Assembly (NCBI RefSeq): GCF_001403635.1
Contig: NZ_LN879468.1
Coordinates: 558,001-622,000, forward strand
Direction: 5' to 3'
DNA: 64,000 nucleotides
Source: Clostridium massiliamazoniense
Lineage (GTDB): Bacteria; Bacillota; Clostridia; Clostridiales; Clostridiaceae
The translations under genes and the position numbers were made by a program. Below are positions 36,420 to 46,161 of the stretch, piece after piece. A model generated the notes under the pieces. That model did not search any database. It was given only the letters and a program-made list of their open reading frames with translations, and was not told where the DNA came from. How positions within the stretch are numbered: the stretch's first letter is position 1; each line of letters begins with the position of its first letter.

Positions 36420-38837
36420 TTATATTAATTGCCATGATGAATCGCTTCCAGGTATAGAATTTGTCCACCAATTAGCTTTATAATTTTTATTATTATATCT
36501 AACCATATCTCCACTATTATAGGCTTTTCCTTGTGTATAATCTATACTTCCATCTTCATTAATTTCAACTATTAGTTCCCAAGCAGCGCTTTTATCTGGA
36601 GCTTCTCCTTGATTCCACCACTTAGCTTTGTAATTTTTACCATTATAAATTACTATATCTCCTGTTAAATAAATTTTAGAAGGATCATAAGTATCCTTAT
36701 TAACTACGTTATCTTTAACAGTAATAATTATTGTTTTTTTAGTTTCAACACCATTACTATCAGTTACAGAATAAGTTAATTTATACTCTCCAACTTTTGA
36801 AGTATCAACTTCTCCTGTTACTTTTATTTTAGATGTTAAATCTCCATCTTCTTTGTCCATAGCAGTAACTCCTGCTAGCTTATCAAATTTTTCATTAACT
36901 AATATTGTTTTATTTTCAACTCCATTTATTACAGGTGCTGTATTTTGAGCTTCTTCTCCATCACCAGGTTCAGTGAAATCTTTACCATATATATTTTGTT
37001 TTGCTATTTCTGTTCCACTTTCATTCATACGTTGAACTATATTTATACCCTTTATAGCAGATGTATCTTCTTGAGCTGTCGGTGTTGATAATTTAAATGT
37101 ATAACTTTGTCCTGGTTCTATATTTTTTCCTTCCCAAACACCTTTTAAATCAACTGATGTTATTCCATCTTTTGTTGATACCACACCAGCCATATGATCT
37201 CCAGCAGTTAATGAAACATCACTAGCTATATATAATTTAGGAGTTTTTATTGTTTCTCCTCCTCTTTCAACCTCTTTTAAAACTGCATCTGATTCTTGAA
37301 GCGCTTCTTTGTTTTTTATTGTAATTTCATATCCACCACCTGAGCCCCATTCTTCTTTTACAGTTTTAATGGTACATTCTATATCAAGTGTTGAATAAAC
37401 TATTTTATTTTCAGGTAATTTAGCAGCTCCAAAAAGACCTTCCTTCGTAACCTTGGTTAATTCATCTCTTTTACCAGAAGAAGTTTTTGCATCTTGTGAT
37501 GCCATCCAAGCAATCATTCCACCTAAATTATTTTCATTTACATATTTTGTTTTCTCAGTTACAGAACGTTGATTATCATAAGTGAAAAATGCTCCTGTTT
37601 TTGAATCATATAAATAAGGTGCCTTCGCTGTATCATCCCAATATTCCTTCAATCCAGGATATGCTGCTTTAAGCTTATCCAAACTGCCATAAGACCAAAC
37701 TCCACCTCTTCTTCCACCTTCACCAACTTTTAGAGGAGCCTCATTAGCACCACCTCTAGATGGTGTTTGATCTGCATCTTTCGCTACAATTTCAGCATTT
37801 CCAAATAGTCCTGGTAGTGATGAATCAGAACCTTCTGATACCTTTTCCCAACCTCTTGTATAATAAGCAGCTCCAACAACTATTTTTTCTGGTTCTGCAC
37901 CTTTGCTTATCAAATAATTAACACTTTGATCTACTGATAAACCAGCTTCGAGATTTGGATCATTAGGATTTGCATATAATCCTGTTTGATGTCCACTTGT
38001 TTCATCCCAAGCTCCTCTCATATCATAAGTCATTATATTAGCAAAATCTACAATATCAAATAATTTATCTATATCAATACCTAAATCTAATTTTGCTTTA
38101 GGTGCTGGCAATGCTACAGAGACTTCATATGTTTTTCCTATTTCTTTTCCCTTAGCATCTAATGCATTTCTTAAATCTTGTAATAATTTTATATAATTTT
38201 CTTTATCTTCTGGTCTTGCTTTTGTTGTTCCTTCATCATTTTGATTATCAACTTTATCTGGATCTCTTTTTTCTGCAGGGTATTCCCAATCTAAATCAAC
38301 AAAATCCATATTAGTATATTCTACAAATTTAACCATATTCTTTACAAAGTTAGCTCTTGCAGCTGCATTTGCTGCAACTTCTGAAAAATCACCTGACTTA
38401 GACCATCCTCCAACAGATATACCTATTTTTAAATTTGGATTTTTAGCTCTTAATTCTTGGAAAGCTGATAGAATTCCAGCGTTTGCTCCTCCCCATTGAA
38501 CTCCAGTTTCACCAACAGGAGCACCAACAGCTGCATCTTTATCTGTAAACTGTAAATTACCATTAGCATCAAAATCTAAAAATGCAAAATTTAAATGAGT
38601 TAATTGATCAGCAGGAATATCTTTTGGATAAAAATTTCCTTGTCCTCCCCATATAGACCAATCTCCATAATACATTACATTTCTTTTTTGATTTTGCTTT
38701 TGAGTTTGTGCTTGTTTTTCAACAGCTTGTACTGTTGTTATAGGAAAAGTTGTAATTGTTGCACCTAACAATATAGAAGTTAGTGTACAGAATACTACTA
38801 ATTTTTTAGCCTTTTTTTTAAAAGCTCTTTTAGCCAT
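36420..38837 (-). CDS. Secreted family 18 chitinase with Ig-like and two chitin-binding modules
   Basis: An extracellular endochitinase of 805 residues. A signal peptide covers 1-38 (KKKAKKLV, hydrophobic core, cleavage near VQA). The GH18 barrel (about 53-470) has SVGG (141-144) and the catalytic DxxDxDxE motif at 178-185 with acid E185. A beta-rich segment (about 488-610) may bind carbohydrate. It is followed by an Ig-like domain (about 632-710, with TAMDKEDGDLT) and two CBM5/12-type modules (about 717-758 and 767-805) with YNGKNYKAKWW and YNNKNYKANWW. The domain set resembles ChiB-type enzymes of clostridia. No export or regulatory partner is adjacent. It starts behind AAGGGGG. Confidence 0.94.
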   Translation of the reverse strand: MAKRAFKKKAKKLVVFCTLTSILLGATITTFPITTVQAVEKQAQTQKQNQKRNVMYYGDWSIWGGQGNFYPKDIPADQLTHLNFAFLDFDANGNLQFTDKDAAVGAPVGETGVQWGGANAGILSAFQELRAKNPNLKIGISVGGWSKSGDFSEVAANAAARANFVKNMVKFVEYTNMDFVDLDWEYPAEKRDPDKVDNQNDEGTTKARPEDKENYIKLLQDLRNALDAKGKEIGKTYEVSVALPAPKAKLDLGIDIDKLFDIVDFANIMTYDMRGAWDETSGHQTGLYANPNDPNLEAGLSVDQSVNYLISKGAEPEKIVVGAAYYTRGWEKVSEGSDSSLPGLFGNAEIVAKDADQTPSRGGANEAPLKVGEGGRRGGVWSYGSLDKLKAAYPGLKEYWDDTAKAPYLYDSKTGAFFTYDNQRSVTEKTKYVNENNLGGMIAWMASQDAKTSSGKRDELTKVTKEGLFGAAKLPENKIVYSTLDIECTIKTVKEEWGSGGGYEITIKNKEALQESDAVLKEVERGGETIKTPKLYIASDVSLTAGDHMAGVVSTKDGITSVDLKGVWEGKNIEPGQSYTFKLSTPTAQEDTSAIKGINIVQRMNESGTEIAKQNIYGKDFTEPGDGEEAQNTAPVINGVENKTILVNEKFDKLAGVTAMDKEDGDLTSKIKVTGEVDTSKVGEYKLTYSVTDSNGVETKKTIIITVKDNVVNKDTYDPSKIYLTGDIVIYNGKNYKAKWWNQGEAPDKSAAWELIVEINEDGSIDYTQGKAYNSGDMVRYNNKNYKANWWTNSIPGSDSSWQLI

Positions 38838-39048
38838 AAAAATCCCCCTTGTATTAAATGAAAATAATTACATATCCTAATTTTACCATTATTTTTTGAT
38901 TAATCAATCATTTAATTTATTTTTATTAATAATATATTTTTAATATTTTTTGTTTTTTAATTATCATTTACGAGTATTTTATTTAAGAGTTTATTATTGT
39001 ATAATACTACCTTTTAAAAGAATAATTAATAACTTCTTAGATATACAC

Positions 39049-39106
39049 AAAAAAAGAGTATCTTTAAAGCAGAATTTTAAATTCTACTTTATGATACTCT
39101 TTTTTT
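39049..39106 (-). terminator. Terminator of the purine operon
   Basis: A long hairpin whose outer 14-base arms (39049-39062 and 39093-39106) end in A7/T7, with further imperfect pairing inside. It begins at the purD stop codon. It separates the purine operon from the chitinase gene; the chitinase promoter must lie in 38838-39048, but I could not place it. Confidence 0.88.
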
Positions 39107-40349
39107 ACATCCCTATATCATGTCTAAAATATTTCCCCTTAAATTCAATGAAGTTTATTTTATCATAAGCATCTAAAATTGCTTCCTTATTGCTATCTCC
39201 CACTCCAAGTACAGAAAGAACTCTTCCTCCTGATGTTATCATTTTATCTCCATCTAATTTAGAACCAGCAAATATAATATTATTTATCATCTTTTTATTA
39301 AATTCTATTTCTTCCCCTTTATTGAAAGGTCCTGGATATCCTTCAGAAGCTAAAACAATATTGCAACAGGACTTATTTTTCCATCGTAAATCAAATAAAT
39401 TTAAACTCCCTTTTAAACTATATTCAACCAACTCTAACAAATCACTGTCCATTAATTCTAATACTGACTGTGTTTCTGGATCTCCCATTCTCACATTATA
39501 TTCTAATAAATAACATCCTTTCTTTGTTATCATTATTCCAAAAAATATTATTCCGCAAAAATCTAAATTTTCTTCTTTTATTCCCTCTAAAGTTTTTTTC
39601 ATTATATTTTCTTCAAAATCCTCCATTACTTCTTTTGTAACATATGGATTGGGAGCTAGTACACCCATCCCTCCTGTGTTAGGCCCTTTACCACCATCAT
39701 AAATTTGTTTATGATCTTTTGCAGAAATAAATGGTTTTATTGTTTTCCCATCTGTTATAGATAATATAGATGCTTCAACCCCTTCTAAATATTCCTCTAT
39801 TACGACTATACTTCCAGCACCATTAAATATATCTTCTATCATAATCTCTTTTAAAGCATTTCTTCCCTCATCATAATTATGACAAATATAAACTCCCTTT
39901 CCAGCAGCCAATCCATCAGCTTTAATAACAATAGGAAATTCTTTTTTTCTTAAGTAATTTAAAGCTTCTTTATAGTCACTAAAGGACTCATGTTCTGCTG
40001 TTTTCACTGTATATTTCTTCATAAAATCTTTTGAAAAACTTTTACTTCCCTCTAACATTGCAGCTTTCTGACTTGGACCAAATACCTTAAGTCCCTCTTT
40101 CTTAAATATATCTACTATTCCATCTATAAGAGGTTTTTCAGGTCCAACTATAGTTAAATCTATTTTGTTATTAATAGCAAATGTTTTTAATTCTTCAATG
40201 GAATTTATATTTATATTCACACATTTATTTTCTATTGCAGTTCCACCATTTCCTGGAGCACAATATATCTTACTAACCTTCTCATTTTTAGATATCTTTC
40301 TTGCTATAGCATGTTCTCTACCACCTGATCCTATTAATAATATCTTCAT
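39105..40349 (-). CDS. purD: Phosphoribosylamine-glycine ligase
   Basis: GAR synthetase, step 2 of purine synthesis. The 414-residue ATP-grasp protein has GSGGREHAIA (7-16) and NVRMGDPETQSVL (metal-binding Glu/Asn), and the glycine-rich KGPNTGGMG loop. It is the last gene of the operon, 23 bases after purH, behind AGGAGAG. Confidence 0.96.
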   Translation of the reverse strand: MKILLIGSGGREHAIARKISKNEKVSKIYCAPGNGGTAIENKCVNININSIEELKTFAINNKIDLTIVGPEKPLIDGIVDIFKKEGLKVFGPSQKAAMLEGSKSFSKDFMKKYTVKTAEHESFSDYKEALNYLRKKEFPIVIKADGLAAGKGVYICHNYDEGRNALKEIMIEDIFNGAGSIVVIEEYLEGVEASILSITDGKTIKPFISAKDHKQIYDGGKGPNTGGMGVLAPNPYVTKEVMEDFEENIMKKTLEGIKEENLDFCGIIFFGIMITKKGCYLLEYNVRMGDPETQSVLELMDSDLLELVEYSLKGSLNLFDLRWKNKSCCNIVLASEGYPGPFNKGEEIEFNKKMINNIIFAGSKLDGDKMITSGGRVLSVLGVGDSNKEAILDAYDKINFIEFKGKYFRHDIGM

Positions 40350-40372
40350 ATAACTAAAACTCTCCTAAATAA

Positions 40373-41875
40373 TTAATGTTTGAAATGTCTTACGCCTGTT
40401 AAAATCATACTTATTCCTAATTCATTACATGCTTCTATTGATAGCTTATCATTGATAGAACCACCAGGTTGAATTATAGCTTTTATTCCATATTTTCCTG
40501 CCTCTCTAACACAATCATCAAATGGGAAAAATGCATCAGATGCAAGAACTGTCGCTCCTTCTCCCCTTTCTAAAGCTTGAGATGTTGGCCAGATTCTATT
40601 TACTTCACCGCCACCAATTCCTACTGCTTTTTTCCCTTTTGCAACAACTATTGCGTTAGATTTAACATATTTAACAACCTTCATCGCAAACTTTAGGCTT
40701 TCTATTTCCTCTGCTGTAGGAACTTTTTTAGTTACAACCTCTAATGAGTTTATAAATTTATTATCCTCATCTTGAACTAGGATTCCACCATCTACTGATA
40801 CTACATACTTATTATTTGCTGGTTTTTTATTCATTTTTAAGACTCTTAAATTTTTCTTTGTTCTTAATACCTCTAGAGCATCCTCATCAAAATCAGGTGC
40901 TGCTACTACTTCTAAAAATATTTTTACCATCTCTATTGCAGTCTTCTTATCTAATTTTCTGTTAACTGTAACAATTCCTCCAAATATAGAAGTTTTATCA
41001 CAATCATAAGCATTTAAATAAGCTTCACTTATATTTTCTCCGATGGCAACTCCACAAGGTGTATTATGCTTAAGTCCACAACAAGCTATTTCTTCAAACT
41101 CATTAACTACTTTCCAAGCTATATCTAAATCTTTTATATTATTATAGGATAATTCTTTCCCATTCAAAACTTCAAAATTATTCATAGCACCATCTACTTC
41201 AGTTGAAACATAATATGCTGCTTTTTGATGTGGATTTTCTCCATATCTTAAATCTTGAATTTTTTTATATGATAAGCTTAAATAATCCCCAAATTCCTCC
41301 TCATCATTTAAAAGAAAATTAGAAACCGCTGAATCATAAGCCCCCATCAAATTAAATACTTTTCCAGCTAATTTTTTCCTAGTTCTTAAAGAAACTTCTC
41401 CCTCTTTCATTTCATTTATTACTTTTTTATAATCATTTATATCACTTATTACAACAACATCTTTAAAATTCTTAGCAGCTGATCTTAACATAGTTGGACC
41501 ACCAATATCTATAAATTCTACTTTTTCATTAAAACCTATGTTTTCTTTTACTTTTTCAAAGAAAGGATATAGATTAACAATAACCATATCTATAGTTTCT
41601 ATGTTTCTTTCCTTTAGTGTTTCCATATGTTCTTCATTATCTCTTATAGCAAGAATTCCTCCATGAATAACAGGATGTAAAGTTTTAACTCTTCCATCTA
41701 ACATTTCATCAGAATTAGTTATTTTACTAATTTCAGTAACTTCTACTCCATTTTCTTTTAAATACTTATAAGATCCACCTGATGATATTATCTCAATATC
41801 ACATTTTCTTAAAAACCTTGCCATTTCTAATATTCCAGTTTTATCATAAACGCTAATTAATGCTCTCTTAATCAT
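40373..41875 (-). CDS. purH: Bifunctional AICAR transformylase/IMP cyclohydrolase
   Basis: Catalyses the last two steps to IMP. The protein has 500 residues from the ATG at 41875 (GGAGG 5-6 bases upstream; the ATG four codons earlier overlaps that site). The N-terminal cyclohydrolase domain has SVYDKTGI and TLHPVIHGG. The C-terminal transformylase domain has the KHNTPCG motif and GGGEVNR. It lies between purN and purD. Confidence 0.97.
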   Translation of the reverse strand: MIKRALISVYDKTGILEMARFLRKCDIEIISSGGSYKYLKENGVEVTEISKITNSDEMLDGRVKTLHPVIHGGILAIRDNEEHMETLKERNIETIDMVIVNLYPFFEKVKENIGFNEKVEFIDIGGPTMLRSAAKNFKDVVVISDINDYKKVINEMKEGEVSLRTRKKLAGKVFNLMGAYDSAVSNFLLNDEEEFGDYLSLSYKKIQDLRYGENPHQKAAYYVSTEVDGAMNNFEVLNGKELSYNNIKDLDIAWKVVNEFEEIACCGLKHNTPCGVAIGENISEAYLNAYDCDKTSIFGGIVTVNRKLDKKTAIEMVKIFLEVVAAPDFDEDALEVLRTKKNLRVLKMNKKPANNKYVVSVDGGILVQDEDNKFINSLEVVTKKVPTAEEIESLKFAMKVVKYVKSNAIVVAKGKKAVGIGGGEVNRIWPTSQALERGEGATVLASDAFFPFDDCVREAGKYGIKAIIQPGGSINDKLSIEACNELGISMILTGVRHFKH

Positions 41876-41893
41876 AATATCCTCCATTTAAAA

Positions 41894-42505
41894 TTAATTT
41901 GAAGTTACCAAATCATAATCTTCTATTGATTTCTTACTACTTAATTCCTTTAAAACCTTTGGAAGTAATTTATGCTCTTCTTTTAAAATTCTTCCCTGAA
42001 GATCTTTAGCTGTATCTTCTTTATAAACTTTAACTATACTTTGATCTATTATTTTTCCTTCATCTACTCCATCATTTACAAAATGTACTGTGCAACCAGA
42101 ATATTTTACCCCCTTTTTTATAGCCGCTTCATGTACTTTTATTCCGTACATTCCTTTCCCACAAAAACTAGGTATTAAAGAAGGATGAATATTAATTATC
42201 TTATTATTAAAAACTTTAATTATATCCCCTGTTAAAATCGATAAATATCCAGCTAACACAATAAAATCTACCTTATTATTTAATTTTTTTAAAATTTCAT
42301 CACTCAATTTTTTTCCGTACTCATTCATATCTAAAACAATAGTGTTATAACCTCTTTCTTTAGCTATATTTATCCCCTTAGCATTTTCTCTATCGCTTAT
42401 TACATATCTTAAATCAATTTTATCTAAGTATCCACTTTCTATATTATCTATTATTGAAAGAAGATTACTTCCCCCACCAGATATTAAAACAGCTATTCTA
42501 AGCAA
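41894..42505 (-). CDS. purN: Phosphoribosylglycinamide formyltransferase
   Basis: Formyl-THF-dependent GAR transformylase of 203 residues with LISGGGSNL (7-15), IHPSLIPSFCG (catalytic His) and GCTVHFVNDGVDEG. The start is a TTG at 42505, supported by GGAGGTG upstream; it overlaps the 3' end of purM by 13 bases, so the two are coupled. Confidence 0.95.
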   Translation of the reverse strand: MLRIAVLISGGGSNLLSIIDNIESGYLDKIDLRYVISDRENAKGINIAKERGYNTIVLDMNEYGKKLSDEILKKLNNKVDFIVLAGYLSILTGDIIKVFNNKIINIHPSLIPSFCGKGMYGIKVHEAAIKKGVKYSGCTVHFVNDGVDEGKIIDQSIVKVYKEDTAKDLQGRILKEEHKLLPKVLKELSSKKSIEDYDLVTSN

Positions 42506-43497
42506 ATCCCTTCACCTCCAGTTTTAATATAACCTAATTCCACTGGATTTTCTCCTAATTCCTTTAATATTTTCATAGCATTTTCTTTTTGTTCTTTATC
42601 TATAGCTATAACAAACCCTATTCCCATGTTGAAAGTATTATACATATGTTCTTCTGATACACCTCTTTTTATTATTTCCTTAAATAAAATTGGAATATTG
42701 TAAGATGCTTTATTTATGACTGCTGTAAAGTTTCTATTTCCAAACATTCTCGGAATATTTTCTATAAATCCCCCTCCAGTTATATGAGCCATTCCGTTTA
42801 TCTTAATACTTTTTAACAGTTCTAAAATTGGTTTAACATATATTCTTGTTGGAGTTAATAATAACTCTCCTGCACTTTTATCTCCAATCTTTTCATCCAA
42901 ATTCTCAAATATTTTTCTTGCAAGAGAATAACCATTAGAATGTAACCCAGAAGAATGTAAACCTATAAGAATATCCCCTTCTTTTATTTTGCTTCCATCT
43001 ATAATCTCTTCCTTTTCAATTACACCAACAGCAAAACCCGCAACATCATATTCTCCTTCTTTATAGAATCCAGGCATTTCTGCTGTTTCTCCCCCAACTA
43101 AAGAACACTCACTTTCAATACACCCATTAGAAATTCCCTTTACTATATCAGCTGCTACCTCTGCCTCTAATTTCCCACAAGCTATATAATCTAAAAAAAA
43201 CAACGGTTTTGCACCATGACATAAAATATCATTTACGCACATGGCCACACAATCTATACCAATGGTATCATAAATTTCTCTTCTAAAAGCTACATCTAAC
43301 TTAGTTCCAACTCCATCTGTTCCAGAAATCAAAACAGGTTTTTTATACCCTTCTGGAAGTTCCACAAAAGCTCCAAAGCTTCCTAATCCACTTAAAACAT
43401 TTGATGTTAATGTTTTTCTTGCATATTCCTTTATAAGTGATACTGACTTATATCCTTCTTCTATATTAACCCCTGCTTCTTTATAGGTTGTTACCAT
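42493..43497 (-). CDS. purM: Phosphoribosylformylglycinamidine cyclo-ligase
   Basis: AIR synthetase, 334 residues, with GTDGVGTKL (ATP/substrate loop), GGETAEMPGFY and HITGGGFIENIPR. It belongs to the same fold as PurL. It starts behind TAGGAG, 20 bases after purF, and its end overlaps purN. Confidence 0.96.
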   Translation of the reverse strand: MVTTYKEAGVNIEEGYKSVSLIKEYARKTLTSNVLSGLGSFGAFVELPEGYKKPVLISGTDGVGTKLDVAFRREIYDTIGIDCVAMCVNDILCHGAKPLFFLDYIACGKLEAEVAADIVKGISNGCIESECSLVGGETAEMPGFYKEGEYDVAGFAVGVIEKEEIIDGSKIKEGDILIGLHSSGLHSNGYSLARKIFENLDEKIGDKSAGELLLTPTRIYVKPILELLKSIKINGMAHITGGGFIENIPRMFGNRNFTAVINKASYNIPILFKEIIKRGVSEEHMYNTFNMGIGFVIAIDKEQKENAMKILKELGENPVELGYIKTGGEGICLE

Positions 43498-43517
43498 ATA
43501 AAACTCCTACCTTTCCT

Positions 43518-44918
43518 TTATAAATCTTCTCCCTTTTCTATTGGTGTTGAAACTGGATAAATACCATTTAGACAACCTAAACAGAATCCTTTATTCCCAT
43601 CACTTAAACTTTCTAGTAAATTATCTATGCTTAAATAATCTATGGAATCAACACTTATAGCTTCTCTTATTTCTTCTAATGAATTATTTGCACCTATTAA
43701 ATCTTTTCTATATGGTGTATCAATACCAAAGTAACAGGGATATTTAACAACTGGAGATGCAACTCTAAAGTGTACTTCTGTAGCTCCAGCCCTTCTAAGT
43801 GATTCTACTAAGTATTTAGAAGTCGTCCCTCTTACTATAGAATCATCAATTAAAATCACTCTTTTACCTTCTACATTTGGTTTTAATGGGTTTAACTTTA
43901 CTGAAACTGCTTTTTCTCTCATTTCTTGACTTGGCGAAATAAAAGTCCTTCCTACATACTTATTTTTAACAAATCCAATATCATATGGTATTCCTGAAGC
44001 TTTTGCATAACCAACTGCTGAAGATATTCCTGAATCAGGAACTCCTATAACTACATCAGCTTCAACTGGACTTTGCTTAAATAACATCTCACCCGCCCTT
44101 ACTCTTGCTAAATGAACATTTATTCCATCGATTACGCTATCTGGTCTAGCAAAGTATATATATTCAAAAGCACAAGTCTCACAAATTGTTTTTTCTGAGT
44201 AAATAATGCTCTTAATTCCTTCTCTTGATATAATGACTATTTCTCCTGGATTAACATCTCTAATTAATTCTCCTCCAATAGCATCTATAGCACAACTTTC
44301 TGAACAAAGAATATAATCATTATTTAATTTTCCAATGCATAAAGGTCTTATTCCATTAGGATCACGAACTCCTATAAGTTGATCCTTAGTAGATATTACT
44401 AAAGCGAAAGACCCTCTTACAGCTTGTACAGCACCATGAATCGCTTTTATAATCCCTCTTTTTGCTCCTCTAGCTATTAAACTCATTATAATTTCTGAAT
44501 CACTAGTAGTATGGAATACATAACCTGAATCCTCTAATATTTCTTTCATAATATCTGCATTAACTAGATTACCATTATGAGATATAGCTATATTCCCCAA
44601 CTTGGTTGAGCTTACTAAAGGTTGGGCATTCTCTATTCTTGTATCACCAGAAGTAGAATATCTAACATGTCCTATAGCTATATTCCCTTTTAATTTTTCT
44701 AAGTCTCTTTCAGTAAATGCTTCAGTAAATAATCCTAAATTTTTATGCATGTTTATAGATTCACCATTTGACACAGCAATGCCTGCGCTCTCTTGCCCTC
44801 TATGTTGTAAAGCATATAATCCATAATAAGTATATCTAGCTACATCTGTATTTTCATTAGAGAAAATACCAAAAACCCCACATTCCTCTTCCATTTTATC
44901 TTTTATAGAATCATACAT
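43518..44918 (-). CDS. purF: Amidophosphoribosyltransferase
   Basis: Commits PRPP and glutamine to purine synthesis. The protein has 466 residues from the ATG at 44918 (GGGTG upstream). A 12-residue propeptide precedes the catalytic Cys C13 (ECGVFG). The phosphoribosyltransferase motif is VILIDDSIVRGTTS. Cysteines in CETCAFEY, YPCYFG and GFCLGC correspond to the oxygen-sensitive [4Fe-4S] type known from Bacillus. It follows purC by 23 bases. Confidence 0.96.
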   Translation of the reverse strand: MYDSIKDKMEEECGVFGIFSNENTDVARYTYYGLYALQHRGQESAGIAVSNGESINMHKNLGLFTEAFTERDLEKLKGNIAIGHVRYSTSGDTRIENAQPLVSSTKLGNIAISHNGNLVNADIMKEILEDSGYVFHTTSDSEIIMSLIARGAKRGIIKAIHGAVQAVRGSFALVISTKDQLIGVRDPNGIRPLCIGKLNNDYILCSESCAIDAIGGELIRDVNPGEIVIISREGIKSIIYSEKTICETCAFEYIYFARPDSVIDGINVHLARVRAGEMLFKQSPVEADVVIGVPDSGISSAVGYAKASGIPYDIGFVKNKYVGRTFISPSQEMREKAVSVKLNPLKPNVEGKRVILIDDSIVRGTTSKYLVESLRRAGATEVHFRVASPVVKYPCYFGIDTPYRKDLIGANNSLEEIREAISVDSIDYLSIDNLLESLSDGNKGFCLGCLNGIYPVSTPIEKGEDL

Positions 44919-44941
44919 ATATTCACACCCCATTTAAGAAA

Positions 44942-45649
44942 TTACCCTTTTATTCTATTTAATATCTCTACATAAGCATCTTTTACATTACCTAAATCTC
45001 TTCTAAATCTGTCTTTATCTAATTTTTCATTAGTATTTGCATCCCAAAATCTACAAGTATCTGGTGATATTTCATCAGCTAATATAATTTCACCATTTTC
45101 TGTTCTTCCAAATTCTAATTTAAAATCTATTAATTTAATATTTTGTTTTAAGAAAAAGTCCTTTAATAACTTATTTATTTTATTTGTCATTTCATAAATT
45201 TCTTTTAATTCTTCAAATGTTGTAACCCCAATTGCTACTGCATGATAATCATTTATTAATGGATCTCCTAATTTATCATCTTTTAAACATATTTCCATTA
45301 TTGTTGTTTTTAATTGAAATCCTTCTTCAAGACCTAATCTTTTAGCCATACTTCCGGCCGCAACATTCCTAACTATTACTTCTAAAGGTACAATTTCTAC
45401 TTTTTTACACAATTGCTCTCTCTCATTAAGCTTCTTTATTAAATGTGTTTTTACCCCATTTTTCTCTAGCATGTCAAATATTAAACAAGTGATATTATTA
45501 TTAAGTGTTCCTTTTCCTTCGATAGATCCTTTTTTTTCTCCATTAAAAGCTGTTGCATCATCCTTATAATAAACTATAACTTCATTTTCCTTATTACTTC
45601 TAAAAATAACCTTTGCTTTTCCTTCATATATCATTTCTCTGTTTTCCAT
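44942..45649 (-). CDS. purC: SAICAR synthetase
   Basis: Joins aspartate to CAIR. The 235-residue protein opens with [11 protein letters not shown] (after MENRE) and has VRNVAAGS, the substrate-binding DFKLEFG motif and [12 protein letters not shown]. Its ATG overlaps the purE stop by one base (TAATG), so the pair is translationally coupled. Confidence 0.97.
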   Translation of the reverse strand: MENREMIYEGKAKVIFRSNKENEVIVYYKDDATAFNGEKKGSIEGKGTLNNNITCLIFDMLEKNGVKTHLIKKLNEREQLCKKVEIVPLEVIVRNVAAGSMAKRLGLEEGFQLKTTIMEICLKDDKLGDPLINDYHAVAIGVTTFEELKEIYEMTNKINKLLKDFFLKQNIKLIDFKLEFGRTENGEIILADEISPDTCRFWDANTNEKLDKDRFRRDLGNVKDAYVEILNRIKG

Positions 45650-46128
45650 TATAATTCAATCCCTTCTCTATTTTCTTTTATGAAATTTTCCTTCATAGTT
45701 TCTCTAAAATCTTCTAATTTAATTTTTATATCTTTATATTTTAATGATAAAATTTGAACTGCAAGCATCCCCGCATTATAACTATTGTTTATTCCAACAG
45801 TTGCTACTGGAATAGATTTAGGCATTTGTACTATAGAATAAAGAGCATCTAACCCTTCAATAGCTCCTTTTATAGGAACTCCTATTACTGGTAATAAAGT
45901 TTGAGAAGCTATTACTCCTGGCAGATGAGCAGCAAGACCAGCTCCTGCTATTATTACTTCACAACCATCTTTTTCAACTTCTTTTAGAGTTTGTGTTAAC
46001 TGCTCTGGAACTCTATGAGCAGATAAAATAAAAGCTTTATATTCTATACCAAATTCTTTTAAAGCCTTTGCAGCTCCTCTCATTATTTCTGTATCAGATT
46101 TACTTCCAAAAAATACAGCTACTTTCAT
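45649..46128 (-). CDS. purE: N5-carboxyaminoimidazole ribonucleotide mutase (PurE)
   Basis: The 159-residue PurE octamer-forming subunit has GSKSDTEIM (8-16), the SAHRVPE substrate motif, and [10 protein letters not shown]. Class I PurE needs PurK to make N5-CAIR; no purK is in this operon, so either PurK is encoded elsewhere or the enzyme acts on CO2 and AIR directly (class II). I cannot separate the two by eye. It starts behind AGAGGAG, 33 bases after purL. Confidence 0.94.
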   Translation of the reverse strand: MKVAVFFGSKSDTEIMRGAAKALKEFGIEYKAFILSAHRVPEQLTQTLKEVEKDGCEVIIAGAGLAAHLPGVIASQTLLPVIGVPIKGAIEGLDALYSIVQMPKSIPVATVGINNSYNAGMLAVQILSLKYKDIKIKLEDFRETMKENFIKENREGIEL

Positions 46129-46161
46129 TACATTTCTCCTCTAAATATAAATTTAATCCTA

